From positions 1 through 48,257 of the forward strand of contig DXIO01000071.1 of assembly GCA_019112875.1 (NCBI GenBank): 48,257 nt of DNA, read 5' to 3'. The position numbers and the translations under genes were made by a program. Shown one piece after another: positions 41,782 to 48,257 of this stretch. How positions within the stretch are numbered: position 1 is the stretch's first letter; every line of letters starts with the position of its first letter. The stretch is from Candidatus Aquabacterium excrementipullorum (GTDB lineage Bacteria > Pseudomonadota > Gammaproteobacteria > Burkholderiales > Burkholderiaceae_C). The notes below the pieces were generated by a model. It was not told the origin of the DNA, ran no database searches, and saw nothing but the letters and a program-made list of their open reading frames with translations.

Positions 41782-42327
41782 ATGGTGCGCAACGCGCTGG
41801 CCTGCGCCTTGTCTCTGGTCGTCAGCCTGAGCCAGGCCGATGTCTCCCGCCCGCCCGCTGGCACCAATGTGGACGAGACCCGCGTGGTGAGCGCCCGCCA
41901 AAAGATGCCGGCGCCCTGCGTGGCGGTGGCGTTCGACAGCGTGACGGTGGTGCTCTCGCGCACCGACCTGGAGGCCCAGGCCTTGCGCAACCCTGCGCAG
42001 CTGCAGCGCGATGAAGACCGTATCGCGCGGGTGCAGAGCCTGCGCGCTGCGGCGCTGCTGTCGACCGTGGTTGCACCGAAGACGGCGGATGCCTGTGCCC
42101 AGGTGGCCTGGGAAGCGCTGGGCACGGATGGCCGCAGCGTGGTGCTGGACTCGCTGGAAAACGGCCGCGCCCTGGTGCGCGACGAGACCAAGGGCGTGGT
42201 GGTGCCCACTGTGCGCATTCGCTACTTCGGCGAGCGTTGCGGGCCGATGTGCGGCCGGGGCGACATCACCGTGGCGTTGCCGGACGGTGAGCGCCCCTTC
42301 CTGGCTGTGTCGTGGTGGGTGTCCTGA
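41782..42327 (+). CDS. Putative secreted protein, unknown function
   Basis: The 181-residue protein has an N-terminal signal peptide (MVRNALACALSLVVSLSQA) and a mature region with four scattered cysteines (for example PAPCVAVAF and GERCGPMCGRG) and an ending FLAVSWWVS. I do not recognise the family. It starts at the stop of the lipoprotein gene and completes the plus-strand operon, converging on the minus-strand genes with almost no gap. Confidence 0.65.
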   Translation: MVRNALACALSLVVSLSQADVSRPPAGTNVDETRVVSARQKMPAPCVAVAFDSVTVVLSRTDLEAQALRNPAQLQRDEDRIARVQSLRAAALLSTVVAPKTADACAQVAWEALGTDGRSVVLDSLENGRALVRDETKGVVVPTVRIRYFGERCGPMCGRGDITVALPDGERPFLAVSWWVS

Positions 42328-42328
42328 G

Positions 42329-42715
42329 TCAGGCGAGCGTGCCCAGCGTGGCCCGATGGGCCTTCCAGTCTTCGCCAGTCATGTACGCCAGGGTGACGGG
42401 GATGAGCGGTGCGGCCGCGCCACCCGGGGCGTTGAGCTTGTAGAGCGCATGGATGATGATGTCGCGGACATCGTCGGCGCTGAGCGGGAAGACGCCGCCG
42501 CCGTGGGCGGCCAGGTCGATCTCCGGGTCGTTGATCAATTGCTGCAGGCCCAGCAGCAGCCAGGGCAGATCGCCGGCGGCCTGCGCGTCGTGCCGCATTG
42601 TCTCGATGTAGCTGTCGAAGTCGCTGAGATCCTCGGGCATCTCGTTGTGCTCGGCGAAGTAGGTCAGGGTGATCTGGCCCAGGTTGTAGTCGAGCATGGT
42701 GGTGCTGATCTTCAT
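42329..42715 (-). CDS. Small acidic hypothetical protein
   Basis: The 128-residue protein begins MKISTTMLDYNLGQITLTYFAEHN. It is acidic and helical, with many Asp/Glu in DLSDFDSYIETM and DPEIDL. I do not recognise it. It lies 40 bases downstream of the large helical gene on the same strand, the position and character often seen for immunity proteins behind toxins, which is only suggestive here. Confidence 0.65.
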   Translation of the reverse strand: MKISTTMLDYNLGQITLTYFAEHNEMPEDLSDFDSYIETMRHDAQAAGDLPWLLLGLQQLINDPEIDLAAHGGGVFPLSADDVRDIIIHALYKLNAPGGAAAPLIPVTLAYMTGEDWKAHRATLGTLA

Positions 42716-42755
42716 GGTCGGCTTTCAGAGCGTGGTGTTGGGCGGGTAGGAGGGG

Positions 42756-44366
42756 TCAGGTGGGCAGTGGCTTGGTGTAGCAGCCATGTTCGGCATCCCA
42801 GCCGTCGGTGAGCGGGTACTGGGTCAGCAGCACCCACTTGCCGGCGGCGCTCACGTTGGCATCGAACTTGAAGACAGAGGTCGACCGCGTGTAGCCGGTG
42901 ACCTTGACCGCCCGTTCGTAGGTACCTTTGCCGCCCAGTTCACCCCTGTTGGGGCCGGATTGCTTGGGCGCGGTCGTCTCCTGTACGCCGACCATGGCCG
43001 AGCCGATGGGGCGATTGTGCTCGATGTGGACGGTGATGCTGGTGCCGTGCGGCACCCCGGCGCCGGGGTTGGTGTCGGTCAGTTTGTAGCCTGTCCGGTT
43101 CTTGCCGATTTCCTGGGCTGCCTCGTGGGTGGCCATCCAGTCTTCGGCGTTGTCGAAGCTGGAGGCGGTCTGCGTCGGGGGCGGTGGCACGCCGGTCTTG
43201 ACGCGCGTTTCCTTGTCGGCATCCGTCACGTTGAGGTGCTTGGCAACGCTGTGGGGATGGATGGCGGCCGTGCCTTCAGAGGCATCGTGGGCGGTGGCCG
43301 CTGTCGCGCACAGCGTGCGGGCCTTGGTGCGGAACGCGGCCAGCTCGGACCGGGCCTTGGTGAAGTCACCCTTCTTGGCCTCGGCATCGGCTGTGGCCAG
43401 CAAGGCGGCCAGATCGGCCTTGTCGGTGCCTGAATACACGCTCTTGCCGGCCGACTCCAGATCGAGCAGGTTCTTGTTCACGGCCTGCGCGGCCTTGCGC
43501 TCGGCGGTGAAGTCGCGCGCCTGGGCCACGTGGCCTTGCAGGGTCTGCAGTTTCTGCAGGGCTTCCTTGTGCTTGTGCTGGCCAGCCAGCGTGGCGGCCT
43601 CGTCCCAGAACGCTTGCAGGAAGGCTTTGGCCTCGGGCAGCGGCAGGTCGCCGTGGGCCTTGGTGTAGGGCTTGTCCAGCGCCTCGCGGGTGTTGAGGTA
43701 GCTGGAGACGTTCTGGTGGGGGCCGGCCAGGTCTGGCAGATGGGCGGCGGAGGCCAGCACGGCGTCTGCCTCGCTGTAGGCGCCGGCCTTGGCCTGCTTG
43801 TCGGCGTCCTGCAGCAGCTCGTCGAGCTGGGCCAGGGCGTCGGTGGCGGTGGCCGGCAGGGAGGCCTTGAGCTGGGTGGTCTGGTCCAGACGGGCGCGGT
43901 AGTCTGTGAACGCTGCCAGCGTGGCGAGGCCGGTGTCCAGCAATGTCAGTGCGCCGGCATGGTCCTGGGTCGCGGCCTTGTCGATGGCGGGCTTGAGCAC
44001 ATCGGGCTTGCCGGGCGCCGTGACGGCCGCGACGGCGGCGCGTGCGTCCTTGAGCTTTTCGGCATAGGCCAGCGCGGACCGTGCGATGGGCAGCAAGGTG
44101 TTGAACAAGCCTTCCGCGCTGTCGAACTTCTTCGCGGCCAGTTCGGCGTTGGCGGCGTCGAGCAGGCCCTTGACATGCAGGGTGGGCGCCTCGCCGGGTG
44201 CTGCTGCAGCCAGCCGGCTGTGCAGGGCATTGGCCTGGTCGGCCAGCCGGGAGGCATTGGCCGGCTTGGCCACTTTGTTCAGGTCGATGGCAGGGGGCTG
44301 CAGGCCGGCCAGGGCCAGGGCCGGGTTGCCGGGACTGCCGTCGGCCAACGCCTTGGCCGACGTCAT
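42756..44366 (-). CDS. C-terminal fragment of a large helical protein (frameshifted)
   Basis: This frame encodes 536 residues from the first ATG, but stays open further upstream and continues the preceding fragment (44375-45607) after a single-base shift near 44430-44450. It is Ala/Leu/Lys-rich and strongly helical up to about residue 400, with repeated 60-80-residue units containing AxxLLATADAEAKKGDFTKA-type segments. The last 130 residues are different: beta-rich, with GTSITVHIEHNRPIGSAM, ERAVKVTGYTRSTSVF and WVLLTQYPLTDGWD. A helical carrier with a distinct C-terminal domain, followed by a small acidic gene, is the layout of polymorphic toxins. I do not recognise the C-terminal domain. Confidence 0.65.
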   Translation of the reverse strand: MTSAKALADGSPGNPALALAGLQPPAIDLNKVAKPANASRLADQANALHSRLAAAAPGEAPTLHVKGLLDAANAELAAKKFDSAEGLFNTLLPIARSALAYAEKLKDARAAVAAVTAPGKPDVLKPAIDKAATQDHAGALTLLDTGLATLAAFTDYRARLDQTTQLKASLPATATDALAQLDELLQDADKQAKAGAYSEADAVLASAAHLPDLAGPHQNVSSYLNTREALDKPYTKAHGDLPLPEAKAFLQAFWDEAATLAGQHKHKEALQKLQTLQGHVAQARDFTAERKAAQAVNKNLLDLESAGKSVYSGTDKADLAALLATADAEAKKGDFTKARSELAAFRTKARTLCATAATAHDASEGTAAIHPHSVAKHLNVTDADKETRVKTGVPPPPTQTASSFDNAEDWMATHEAAQEIGKNRTGYKLTDTNPGAGVPHGTSITVHIEHNRPIGSAMVGVQETTAPKQSGPNRGELGGKGTYERAVKVTGYTRSTSVFKFDANVSAAGKWVLLTQYPLTDGWDAEHGCYTKPLPT

Positions 44367-44374
44367 CGCGGTGG

Positions 44375-45607
44375 TCAGGGCGGCCTGGTCCGTGGCATCC
44401 AGCAGCGCAAAGGCGGGCGAGAGCTTGAACGCCTGGAGTTCGTGTAGCGCAGCGCGTAGGCGTGGCTGTCGGCCAGGCGCTGCTCGAAGACACCCAGCGC
44501 GGCTGTGGCGGCTTGGTAGCTGGCCGGGGTGGCCTGGCCGATGCAGGTGTCCTTGATGGCCCTGAGCTCGTTGTCGATGTTCAGGTTCGCGGGGCGATTG
44601 GGGATCGACTTGAGCGCGCGCATGGTGTTGCGCGTGCTGTCGCGGAAGGTCTTCAGCCTGGCATAGAAAGCCTGTACGTCCTGCGTGTGCGGATCGTTCT
44701 CGAAGGCGGTGAGCTTCTGCGTGGCCGCCACGTAGTTGTGGCCGGCGGCCAGGGCGACCGCATCCGTGATCAGCTGGTTGAGCCGTGCGCTCTGGGTGGG
44801 GGCGGCGGTGGTGTAGTTGGCCGCCAGTTTCGACAGGCGATCATGCTGCTGGACGTAGGCAACGGCCTGGGTGGTCTGGGTGGCGACGGTGTTAAGGTCG
44901 TTGATGGCCTGCTGCCAGCCACTGGCCTGCGTGGCGTTCTGGCCGAGCGTCCGGGCGGCGGCCAGCTGGCCGCGCAGATGGGCTTCTGCCGGGCCGTTCA
45001 GCTGGTTGGCGGCGGTGTCCAAGGCCGTGCTCACCTGCGCCAGGCGCTGGTCGAATCCCTTGCGCCCCGCGATCTCGGTTGTGATGTCCTTGGCCAGTTT
45101 GTCCAGCGCTGCCTGGGCCTGCGCCACCTTCTCGAACGCATCGATGGTGAACCCCGTCTTGCGCAACAGCTTGGTGAGCTTGTCGCGCTGCTGGTTCAGC
45201 CGCGCCGCCTGGGCATTGCTGGCGCCATCGGGCGTGCGCACCGCCGCGCAGGCTCTGAGGGCCTTGGTGCGCTGGGCCAGCGTTTCCTTCTCGACATCCT
45301 TCTTGAGCGCACGGGCCACGGTGGACTGGGCATCGATCTTGGCCTGATGGTCCTTGCGCGGCTGGGGCGCATTGGTGACCTGCGTGGTTTCCAGCTCGCG
45401 CAGCTTGGCGGTGAGGGCATCGTGGCGCATTTTCAGGTCGCCCCAGTCGTCCGCGAAATCGGGGATGCTGTCGTAGACCGCGAGGAGCTGCTTGTAGCTG
45501 TTGTCGAGATCGACGGTTTCCTGCGATGGCCACGATAGTTTTTCGGTGATTCCCAGGCTGCGGTTGAGCACGCGCTTGAGCGCACTGCCTTCTGTGGTTT
45601 TTCCCAT
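44375..45607 (-). CDS. N-terminal fragment of a large helical protein (frameshifted)
   Basis: This 410-residue frame begins MGKTTEGSALKRVLNRSLGITEKLSW and is almost wholly helical and coiled-coil-like (LDKLAKDITTEIAGRKGFDQRL, LRELETTQVTN). After RLADSHAYALRYT it leaves the natural frame and reads 17 or so unrelated residues to a stop. The other frame continues smoothly with LHELQAFKLSPAFALLDATDQ into the downstream fragment. One added base near 44430-44450 would restore a single protein of about 950 residues. Either this is a pseudogene or the assembly has lost one base. Confidence 0.65.
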   Translation of the reverse strand: MGKTTEGSALKRVLNRSLGITEKLSWPSQETVDLDNSYKQLLAVYDSIPDFADDWGDLKMRHDALTAKLRELETTQVTNAPQPRKDHQAKIDAQSTVARALKKDVEKETLAQRTKALRACAAVRTPDGASNAQAARLNQQRDKLTKLLRKTGFTIDAFEKVAQAQAALDKLAKDITTEIAGRKGFDQRLAQVSTALDTAANQLNGPAEAHLRGQLAAARTLGQNATQASGWQQAINDLNTVATQTTQAVAYVQQHDRLSKLAANYTTAAPTQSARLNQLITDAVALAAGHNYVAATQKLTAFENDPHTQDVQAFYARLKTFRDSTRNTMRALKSIPNRPANLNIDNELRAIKDTCIGQATPASYQAATAALGVFEQRLADSHAYALRYTNSRRSSSRPPLRCWMPRTRPP

Positions 45608-45626
45608 GGCGGTGGCGTGTGAGGTG

Positions 45627-46172
45627 TCAGGCTGGCAGGGCGGTGCGCAACTGGCTCAGGGCGGCCAGCAGCGGCGTGCGAAGTTCAACGGTGAGGCCGA
45701 AACCATTGGGGCCTTGTGCCTCGTCGATGATGTCGTCGGTGGCGATGTAGCGCTCGAGTTCGACGACGGCCTGGCGTGTGGCAGGGCGCGCTGTGAGCTG
45801 GCTCTGGATGGCCTTGACCAGGATGATGGCCGCGTCGCCTTCGGGATCGTTCATGCCGCGGATGGCCTTTTCGAGCGCCAGCAGCTGGCCCAGGGCGGTG
45901 GTGCGTGCCTGGGCCCAACTGGCGAGGGCTTGCGCCGCGCCGGTGTTGTCCGTGTCGATCTGGGGCTTTTGCGCGGGCGCCTGGGTGGGCGCTGGCGCAT
46001 TGGCTGCGGCGGAGGCCAGCGAGGCTGCCAGGCGTTTGAGCTCGGCACCGGCCTGCTCCAGCCGGCCCGCCTTGATGTGCTCCTGGAAGGCGGCCACCGG
46101 CCCCAGCAGCGTGCCCTTGAGGGCAGGGTTGGCGGTGACCGCGGCCTTGATCTGCGGCGCCAGCTTGTTCAT
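45627..46172 (-). CDS. C-terminal fragment of a second helical protein (frameshifted)
   Basis: The frame gives 181 residues from ATG at 46172 (MNKLAPQIKAAV) but is open upstream and joins the 46169-46381 fragment if one base is added to a run of five G (46262-46266). The product is helical, with LERYIATDDIIDEAQGPNGFGL near the end. No family is recognised. It ends 19 bases before the ATG of the large helical gene, so the two form one operon. Confidence 0.6.
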   Translation of the reverse strand: MNKLAPQIKAAVTANPALKGTLLGPVAAFQEHIKAGRLEQAGAELKRLAASLASAAANAPAPTQAPAQKPQIDTDNTGAAQALASWAQARTTALGQLLALEKAIRGMNDPEGDAAIILVKAIQSQLTARPATRQAVVELERYIATDDIIDEAQGPNGFGLTVELRTPLLAALSQLRTALPA

Positions 46173-46381
46173 GGCGGCGGTGAGCTGCTCGGCCGTGGGG
46201 ACGCCTGATTTGGCGGTGGTCGGGGCCTTGTCCTCGGCGCCAGTGCCTTCAGGCGCAGCTCGGGGGCAGCACGTTCAGCCTTGTCGAGGGCCTCGAACGC
46301 CTTGATCAGCGCCGTGTCCTTGAGATCGTGGCCTTTGGCGAACTTCTTCCATTCGACCACGGACAGGTATTTGTCGCTCAC
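46169..46381 (-). CDS. N-terminal fragment of the second helical protein (frameshifted)
   Basis: The frame starts with GTG at 46381, with GGGAGG upstream, and reads VSDKYLSVVEWKKFAKGHDL, ALIKAFEALDKAERAAP. After the C5 run (minus strand) it turns into a Pro/Arg-rich nonsense tail. With six C the frame would continue as RAAPEGTGAEDKAPTTAKSG into the downstream fragment. The start and the restored frame support one gene of about 250 residues. Confidence 0.6.
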   Translation of the reverse strand: MSDKYLSVVEWKKFAKGHDLKDTALIKAFEALDKAERAAPELRLKALAPRTRPRPPPNQASPRPSSSPPP

Positions 46382-46501
46382 AGGGCCTCCCCAGCGTGAG
46401 ATGTGAGATCGTGAATTGTGCGGACGGGCGTTCAAGCGCCTCGTGCCTGGCAGGCTGCGGATCTTGCCGCAGAGGGATGGGGGCGTACAGACGCCTGGTG
46501 T

Positions 46502-47788
46502 TCAGCGTTGTTGCTGAGCCCTGGCCAGCAGCAGCTCCCGTTCGCGGGCGTTCTGCGTGAGCGTGGCCGCGTGCTCGAACTCGGTGCAGGCCTCACCGTG
46601 CCGGCCTAGCCGCGACAGCATGTCGCCGCGCGCGCTGTACAGCCACGGGTAGTGCTTCAGCGCCGGGTTGGCGCGCAGGGCATCCAGGATCTCCAGCCCG
46701 GCCTGCGGCCCGAAGGCCATGCTCACGGCCACGGCGCGGTTGAGCTCGACCACGGGCGAGGGCACGGTCTGCGCCAATGCGTCGTACAGCGCGGCGATGC
46801 GGGCCCAGTCGGTGGCTGGCGCCGTGGTGGCGCGGGCGTGGCAGGCCGCGATGGACGCTTGCAGGGCGTAGGCGCCCAGCGCGCGGGCCTGCGCCTGGCA
46901 CAGCTGCTCGGCGCGGTCCAGCGCGGCCAGGCCACGGCGGATCAGCAGGTGATCCCAGCGGGCGCGGTCCTGGTCCATCAGCAGCACGGGGCGGCCTTGC
47001 GTGTCGGTGCGGGCGGCGCTGCGTGAGGCCTGCAGCTCCAGCAGCGCGGCCAGGCCCAGCACCTCGGGCTCCTGCGGGGCCAGGCCCGTGAGCATGCGGC
47101 CCAGGCGCAGGGCCTCGTCGCACAGCGCGGGGCGCATCCAGTCGTCGCCCGAGGTGGCGGTGTAGCCCTCGTTGAAGACCAAGTAGACCACCTCCAGCAC
47201 CGAGGCCAGGCGCTCGCCCAGCGCGTCGCCGTGCGGCAGCTCGAAGGGCACCTTGGCGGCGGTGAGCGTGCGCTTGGCCCGCACGATGCGCTGCGCCACC
47301 GTGGGCTCGGGCACCAGGAAGGCCCGGGCGATCTCGGCCGTGCTCAGCCCGCCCAGCAGCTTGAGCGTGAGCGCCACACGGCCCTCGGTGGGCAGCACCG
47401 GGTGGCAGGCGGTGAAGATCAGGCGCAGCAGGTCGTCGCCGATCTGGTCGCCGCGGGCGGCGTCCAGCGCATCCACGAAGTCGGGCACGATGAGGGCCTC
47501 CTGGGCTTGCAGGTCATGGCCGATCTGTTCGAGCTTGTCGCCGAGGGACTTGTCGCGCCGCAGGCGGTCGAGCGCCTTGTGCTTGGCCGTGGTCATCAGC
47601 CAGGCGCCCGGGTTGTCGGGCACGCCGGCGGTGGGCCAGTGCTCCAGCGCGCTGACCAACGCGTCCTGCGCGAGCTCTTCGGCCAGGCCGATGTCGCGCA
47701 CCATGCGGGCCACCCCGGCGATGATCTTGGCGGATTCCATGCGCCAGACGGTGTCGATGGCGCGGTGGGTGTCCGTGGATGGGGGCAT
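46502..47788 (-). CDS. ECF-type RNA polymerase sigma factor with long C-terminal extension
   Basis: The 428-residue protein has sigma region 2 (MVRDIGLAEELAQDALVSALEHW, AWLMTTAKHKALDRLRRDK) and region 4 (ALTLKLLGGLSTAEIARAFLVPEPTVAQRIVRAKRTL). A helical extension of about 230 residues follows (ELNRAVAVSMAFGPQAGLEIL and TPR-like repeats at the end). This subgroup is typically encoded beside YciI-like and VOC proteins; the VOC gene is directly upstream here. The ATG at 47788 begins 10 bases after the upstream stop, so translation is probably coupled; a GTG at 47821 is also in frame. Confidence 0.9.
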   Translation of the reverse strand: MPPSTDTHRAIDTVWRMESAKIIAGVARMVRDIGLAEELAQDALVSALEHWPTAGVPDNPGAWLMTTAKHKALDRLRRDKSLGDKLEQIGHDLQAQEALIVPDFVDALDAARGDQIGDDLLRLIFTACHPVLPTEGRVALTLKLLGGLSTAEIARAFLVPEPTVAQRIVRAKRTLTAAKVPFELPHGDALGERLASVLEVVYLVFNEGYTATSGDDWMRPALCDEALRLGRMLTGLAPQEPEVLGLAALLELQASRSAARTDTQGRPVLLMDQDRARWDHLLIRRGLAALDRAEQLCQAQARALGAYALQASIAACHARATTAPATDWARIAALYDALAQTVPSPVVELNRAVAVSMAFGPQAGLEILDALRANPALKHYPWLYSARGDMLSRLGRHGEACTEFEHAATLTQNARERELLLARAQQQR

Positions 47789-47798
47789 CGTTGGGCGA

Positions 47799-48209
47799 TC
47801 AGAACTGCGCGGGCACGGCACTCATGTCCATGTACGACAGCTCCCACTGGTGGCCGTCCAGGTCCTCGAAACCGTGGCCGTACATGAAGCCGTAGTCCTG
47901 CTTGGGCATCGGCGCCTGGCCACCGGCCTCCAGGGCCTTGGCGACCAACGCGTCCACGTGCTCGCGGCTGTCGCACGACAGGCACAGCAGCACCTCGGTG
48001 GATTGCTTCGCGTCAACGACGGCCTTCTTGGTGAAGGTCTGGAAGAAGGGCTCGACCAGCAGCATGGCGTAGATGGTGTCGCTGATCACGATGCAGGCGG
48101 CCTGCTCGTTGGTGAACTGCGGGTTGACGCTGTAGCCCAGGTGGGTGAAGAAGGCCTTGCTGCGTTCCAGGTCCTTGACGGGCAGGTTGACGAAGATCTG
48201 TTGGGGCAT
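47799..48209 (-). CDS. VOC-superfamily (glyoxalase/bleomycin-resistance fold) protein
   Basis: The 136-residue protein begins MPQQIFVNLPVKDLERSKAFFTHLGY and has the VOC ending FEDLDGHQWELSYMD with the Glu that usually binds metal. The family includes glyoxalases, dioxygenases and resistance proteins; the exact role is not clear. It lies directly upstream of the sigma factor gene, and CGGAGAA precedes its ATG. Confidence 0.9.
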   Translation of the reverse strand: MPQQIFVNLPVKDLERSKAFFTHLGYSVNPQFTNEQAACIVISDTIYAMLLVEPFFQTFTKKAVVDAKQSTEVLLCLSCDSREHVDALVAKALEAGGQAPMPKQDYGFMYGHGFEDLDGHQWELSYMDMSAVPAQF

Positions 48210-48245
48210 GGTGAATTCTCCGTGGGTGTGGTGTTGGAAAACGGC

Positions 48246-48257
48246 TCAGTGCGCTTC
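48246..48257 (-). CDS. Possible last codons of a further minus-strand gene (partial)
   Basis: The minus strand reads GAA GCG CAC TGA at the right edge, giving a possible C-terminal E-A-H. In this gene neighbourhood a YciI-like gene often precedes the VOC gene, so this may be its end. Four codons are far too few to prove a gene. Confidence 0.25.
   Translation of the reverse strand, partial: EAH

Noticed and set aside
46455..46472. CTGCGG/CCGCAG hairpin after the sigma factor gene as a terminator
   Set aside because: The stem is only 6 bp and there is no T tract on either strand.

Overview
The window is about 48 kb of very GC-rich chromosomal DNA from a betaproteobacterium, most likely Burkholderiales close to the Comamonadaceae / Aquabacterium-Leptothrix group. 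The evidence is the tuf-rpsJ and rplC-to-rpsQ ribosomal genes with Burkholderiales-type sequences (long basic tail on S3, a second-type IF-1), 3-hydroxybutyrate dehydrogenase beside a patatin-like esterase, PEP-CTERM surface proteins, a dCache chemoreceptor and an FtrA-type regulator. No insertion sequence, prophage core, CRISPR array, tRNA or rRNA was seen.

Layout. 1-670: the end of tuf and rpsJ, each followed by a hairpin. 688-7571: a block not normally found inside the S10 operon: a lipoprotein, an FtrA-like regulator, a TonB-dependent receptor and an overlapping Tat-exported PvdN-like PLP enzyme. 7645-12697: a promoter and the rest of the S10 operon (rplC rplD rplW rplB rpsS rplV rpsC rplP rpmC rpsQ), closed by a strong terminator, so the usual continuation into rplN is missing. 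12878-14006: a peroxiredoxin and an Mpo1/DUF962 membrane protein. 14256-19892: a reductive pyrimidine catabolism operon (preT, preA, dihydropyrimidinase, carbamoyl hydrolase) behind a perfect RutR-type operator. 19930-26644: IF-1, a small unknown, a hemolysin III protein, a MarR regulator with a ClC channel, a SoxR with its sox box and target monooxygenase, an orphan ParB-like protein and an SDR oxidoreductase.

26705-28714 is a chemoreceptor with a flagellar (sigma-28-like) promoter. 29146-33749 is a four-gene surface cluster: a PEP-CTERM protein, a secreted metallophosphoesterase ending in a dockerin, a PEP-CTERM-anchored cohesin protein and a seven-repeat Kelch protein. The cohesin and dockerin genes are adjacent, which suggests an exosortase-anchored, cellulosome-like docking of a phosphoesterase on the cell surface. 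This is the most unusual system in the window.

33764-40314 holds slyX, a large soluble hybrid histidine kinase, a beta-carbonic anhydrase, bdhA and the patatin. 40556-46381 is a poorly known accessory region: an M15-type peptidase, a lipoprotein and a secreted protein on the plus strand, converging on a small acidic protein and two long helical proteins on the minus strand. Both helical genes are broken by single-base frameshifts. The window ends with an ECF-type sigma factor, a VOC/glyoxalase-fold protein and perhaps the last codons of a third gene, all on the minus strand.
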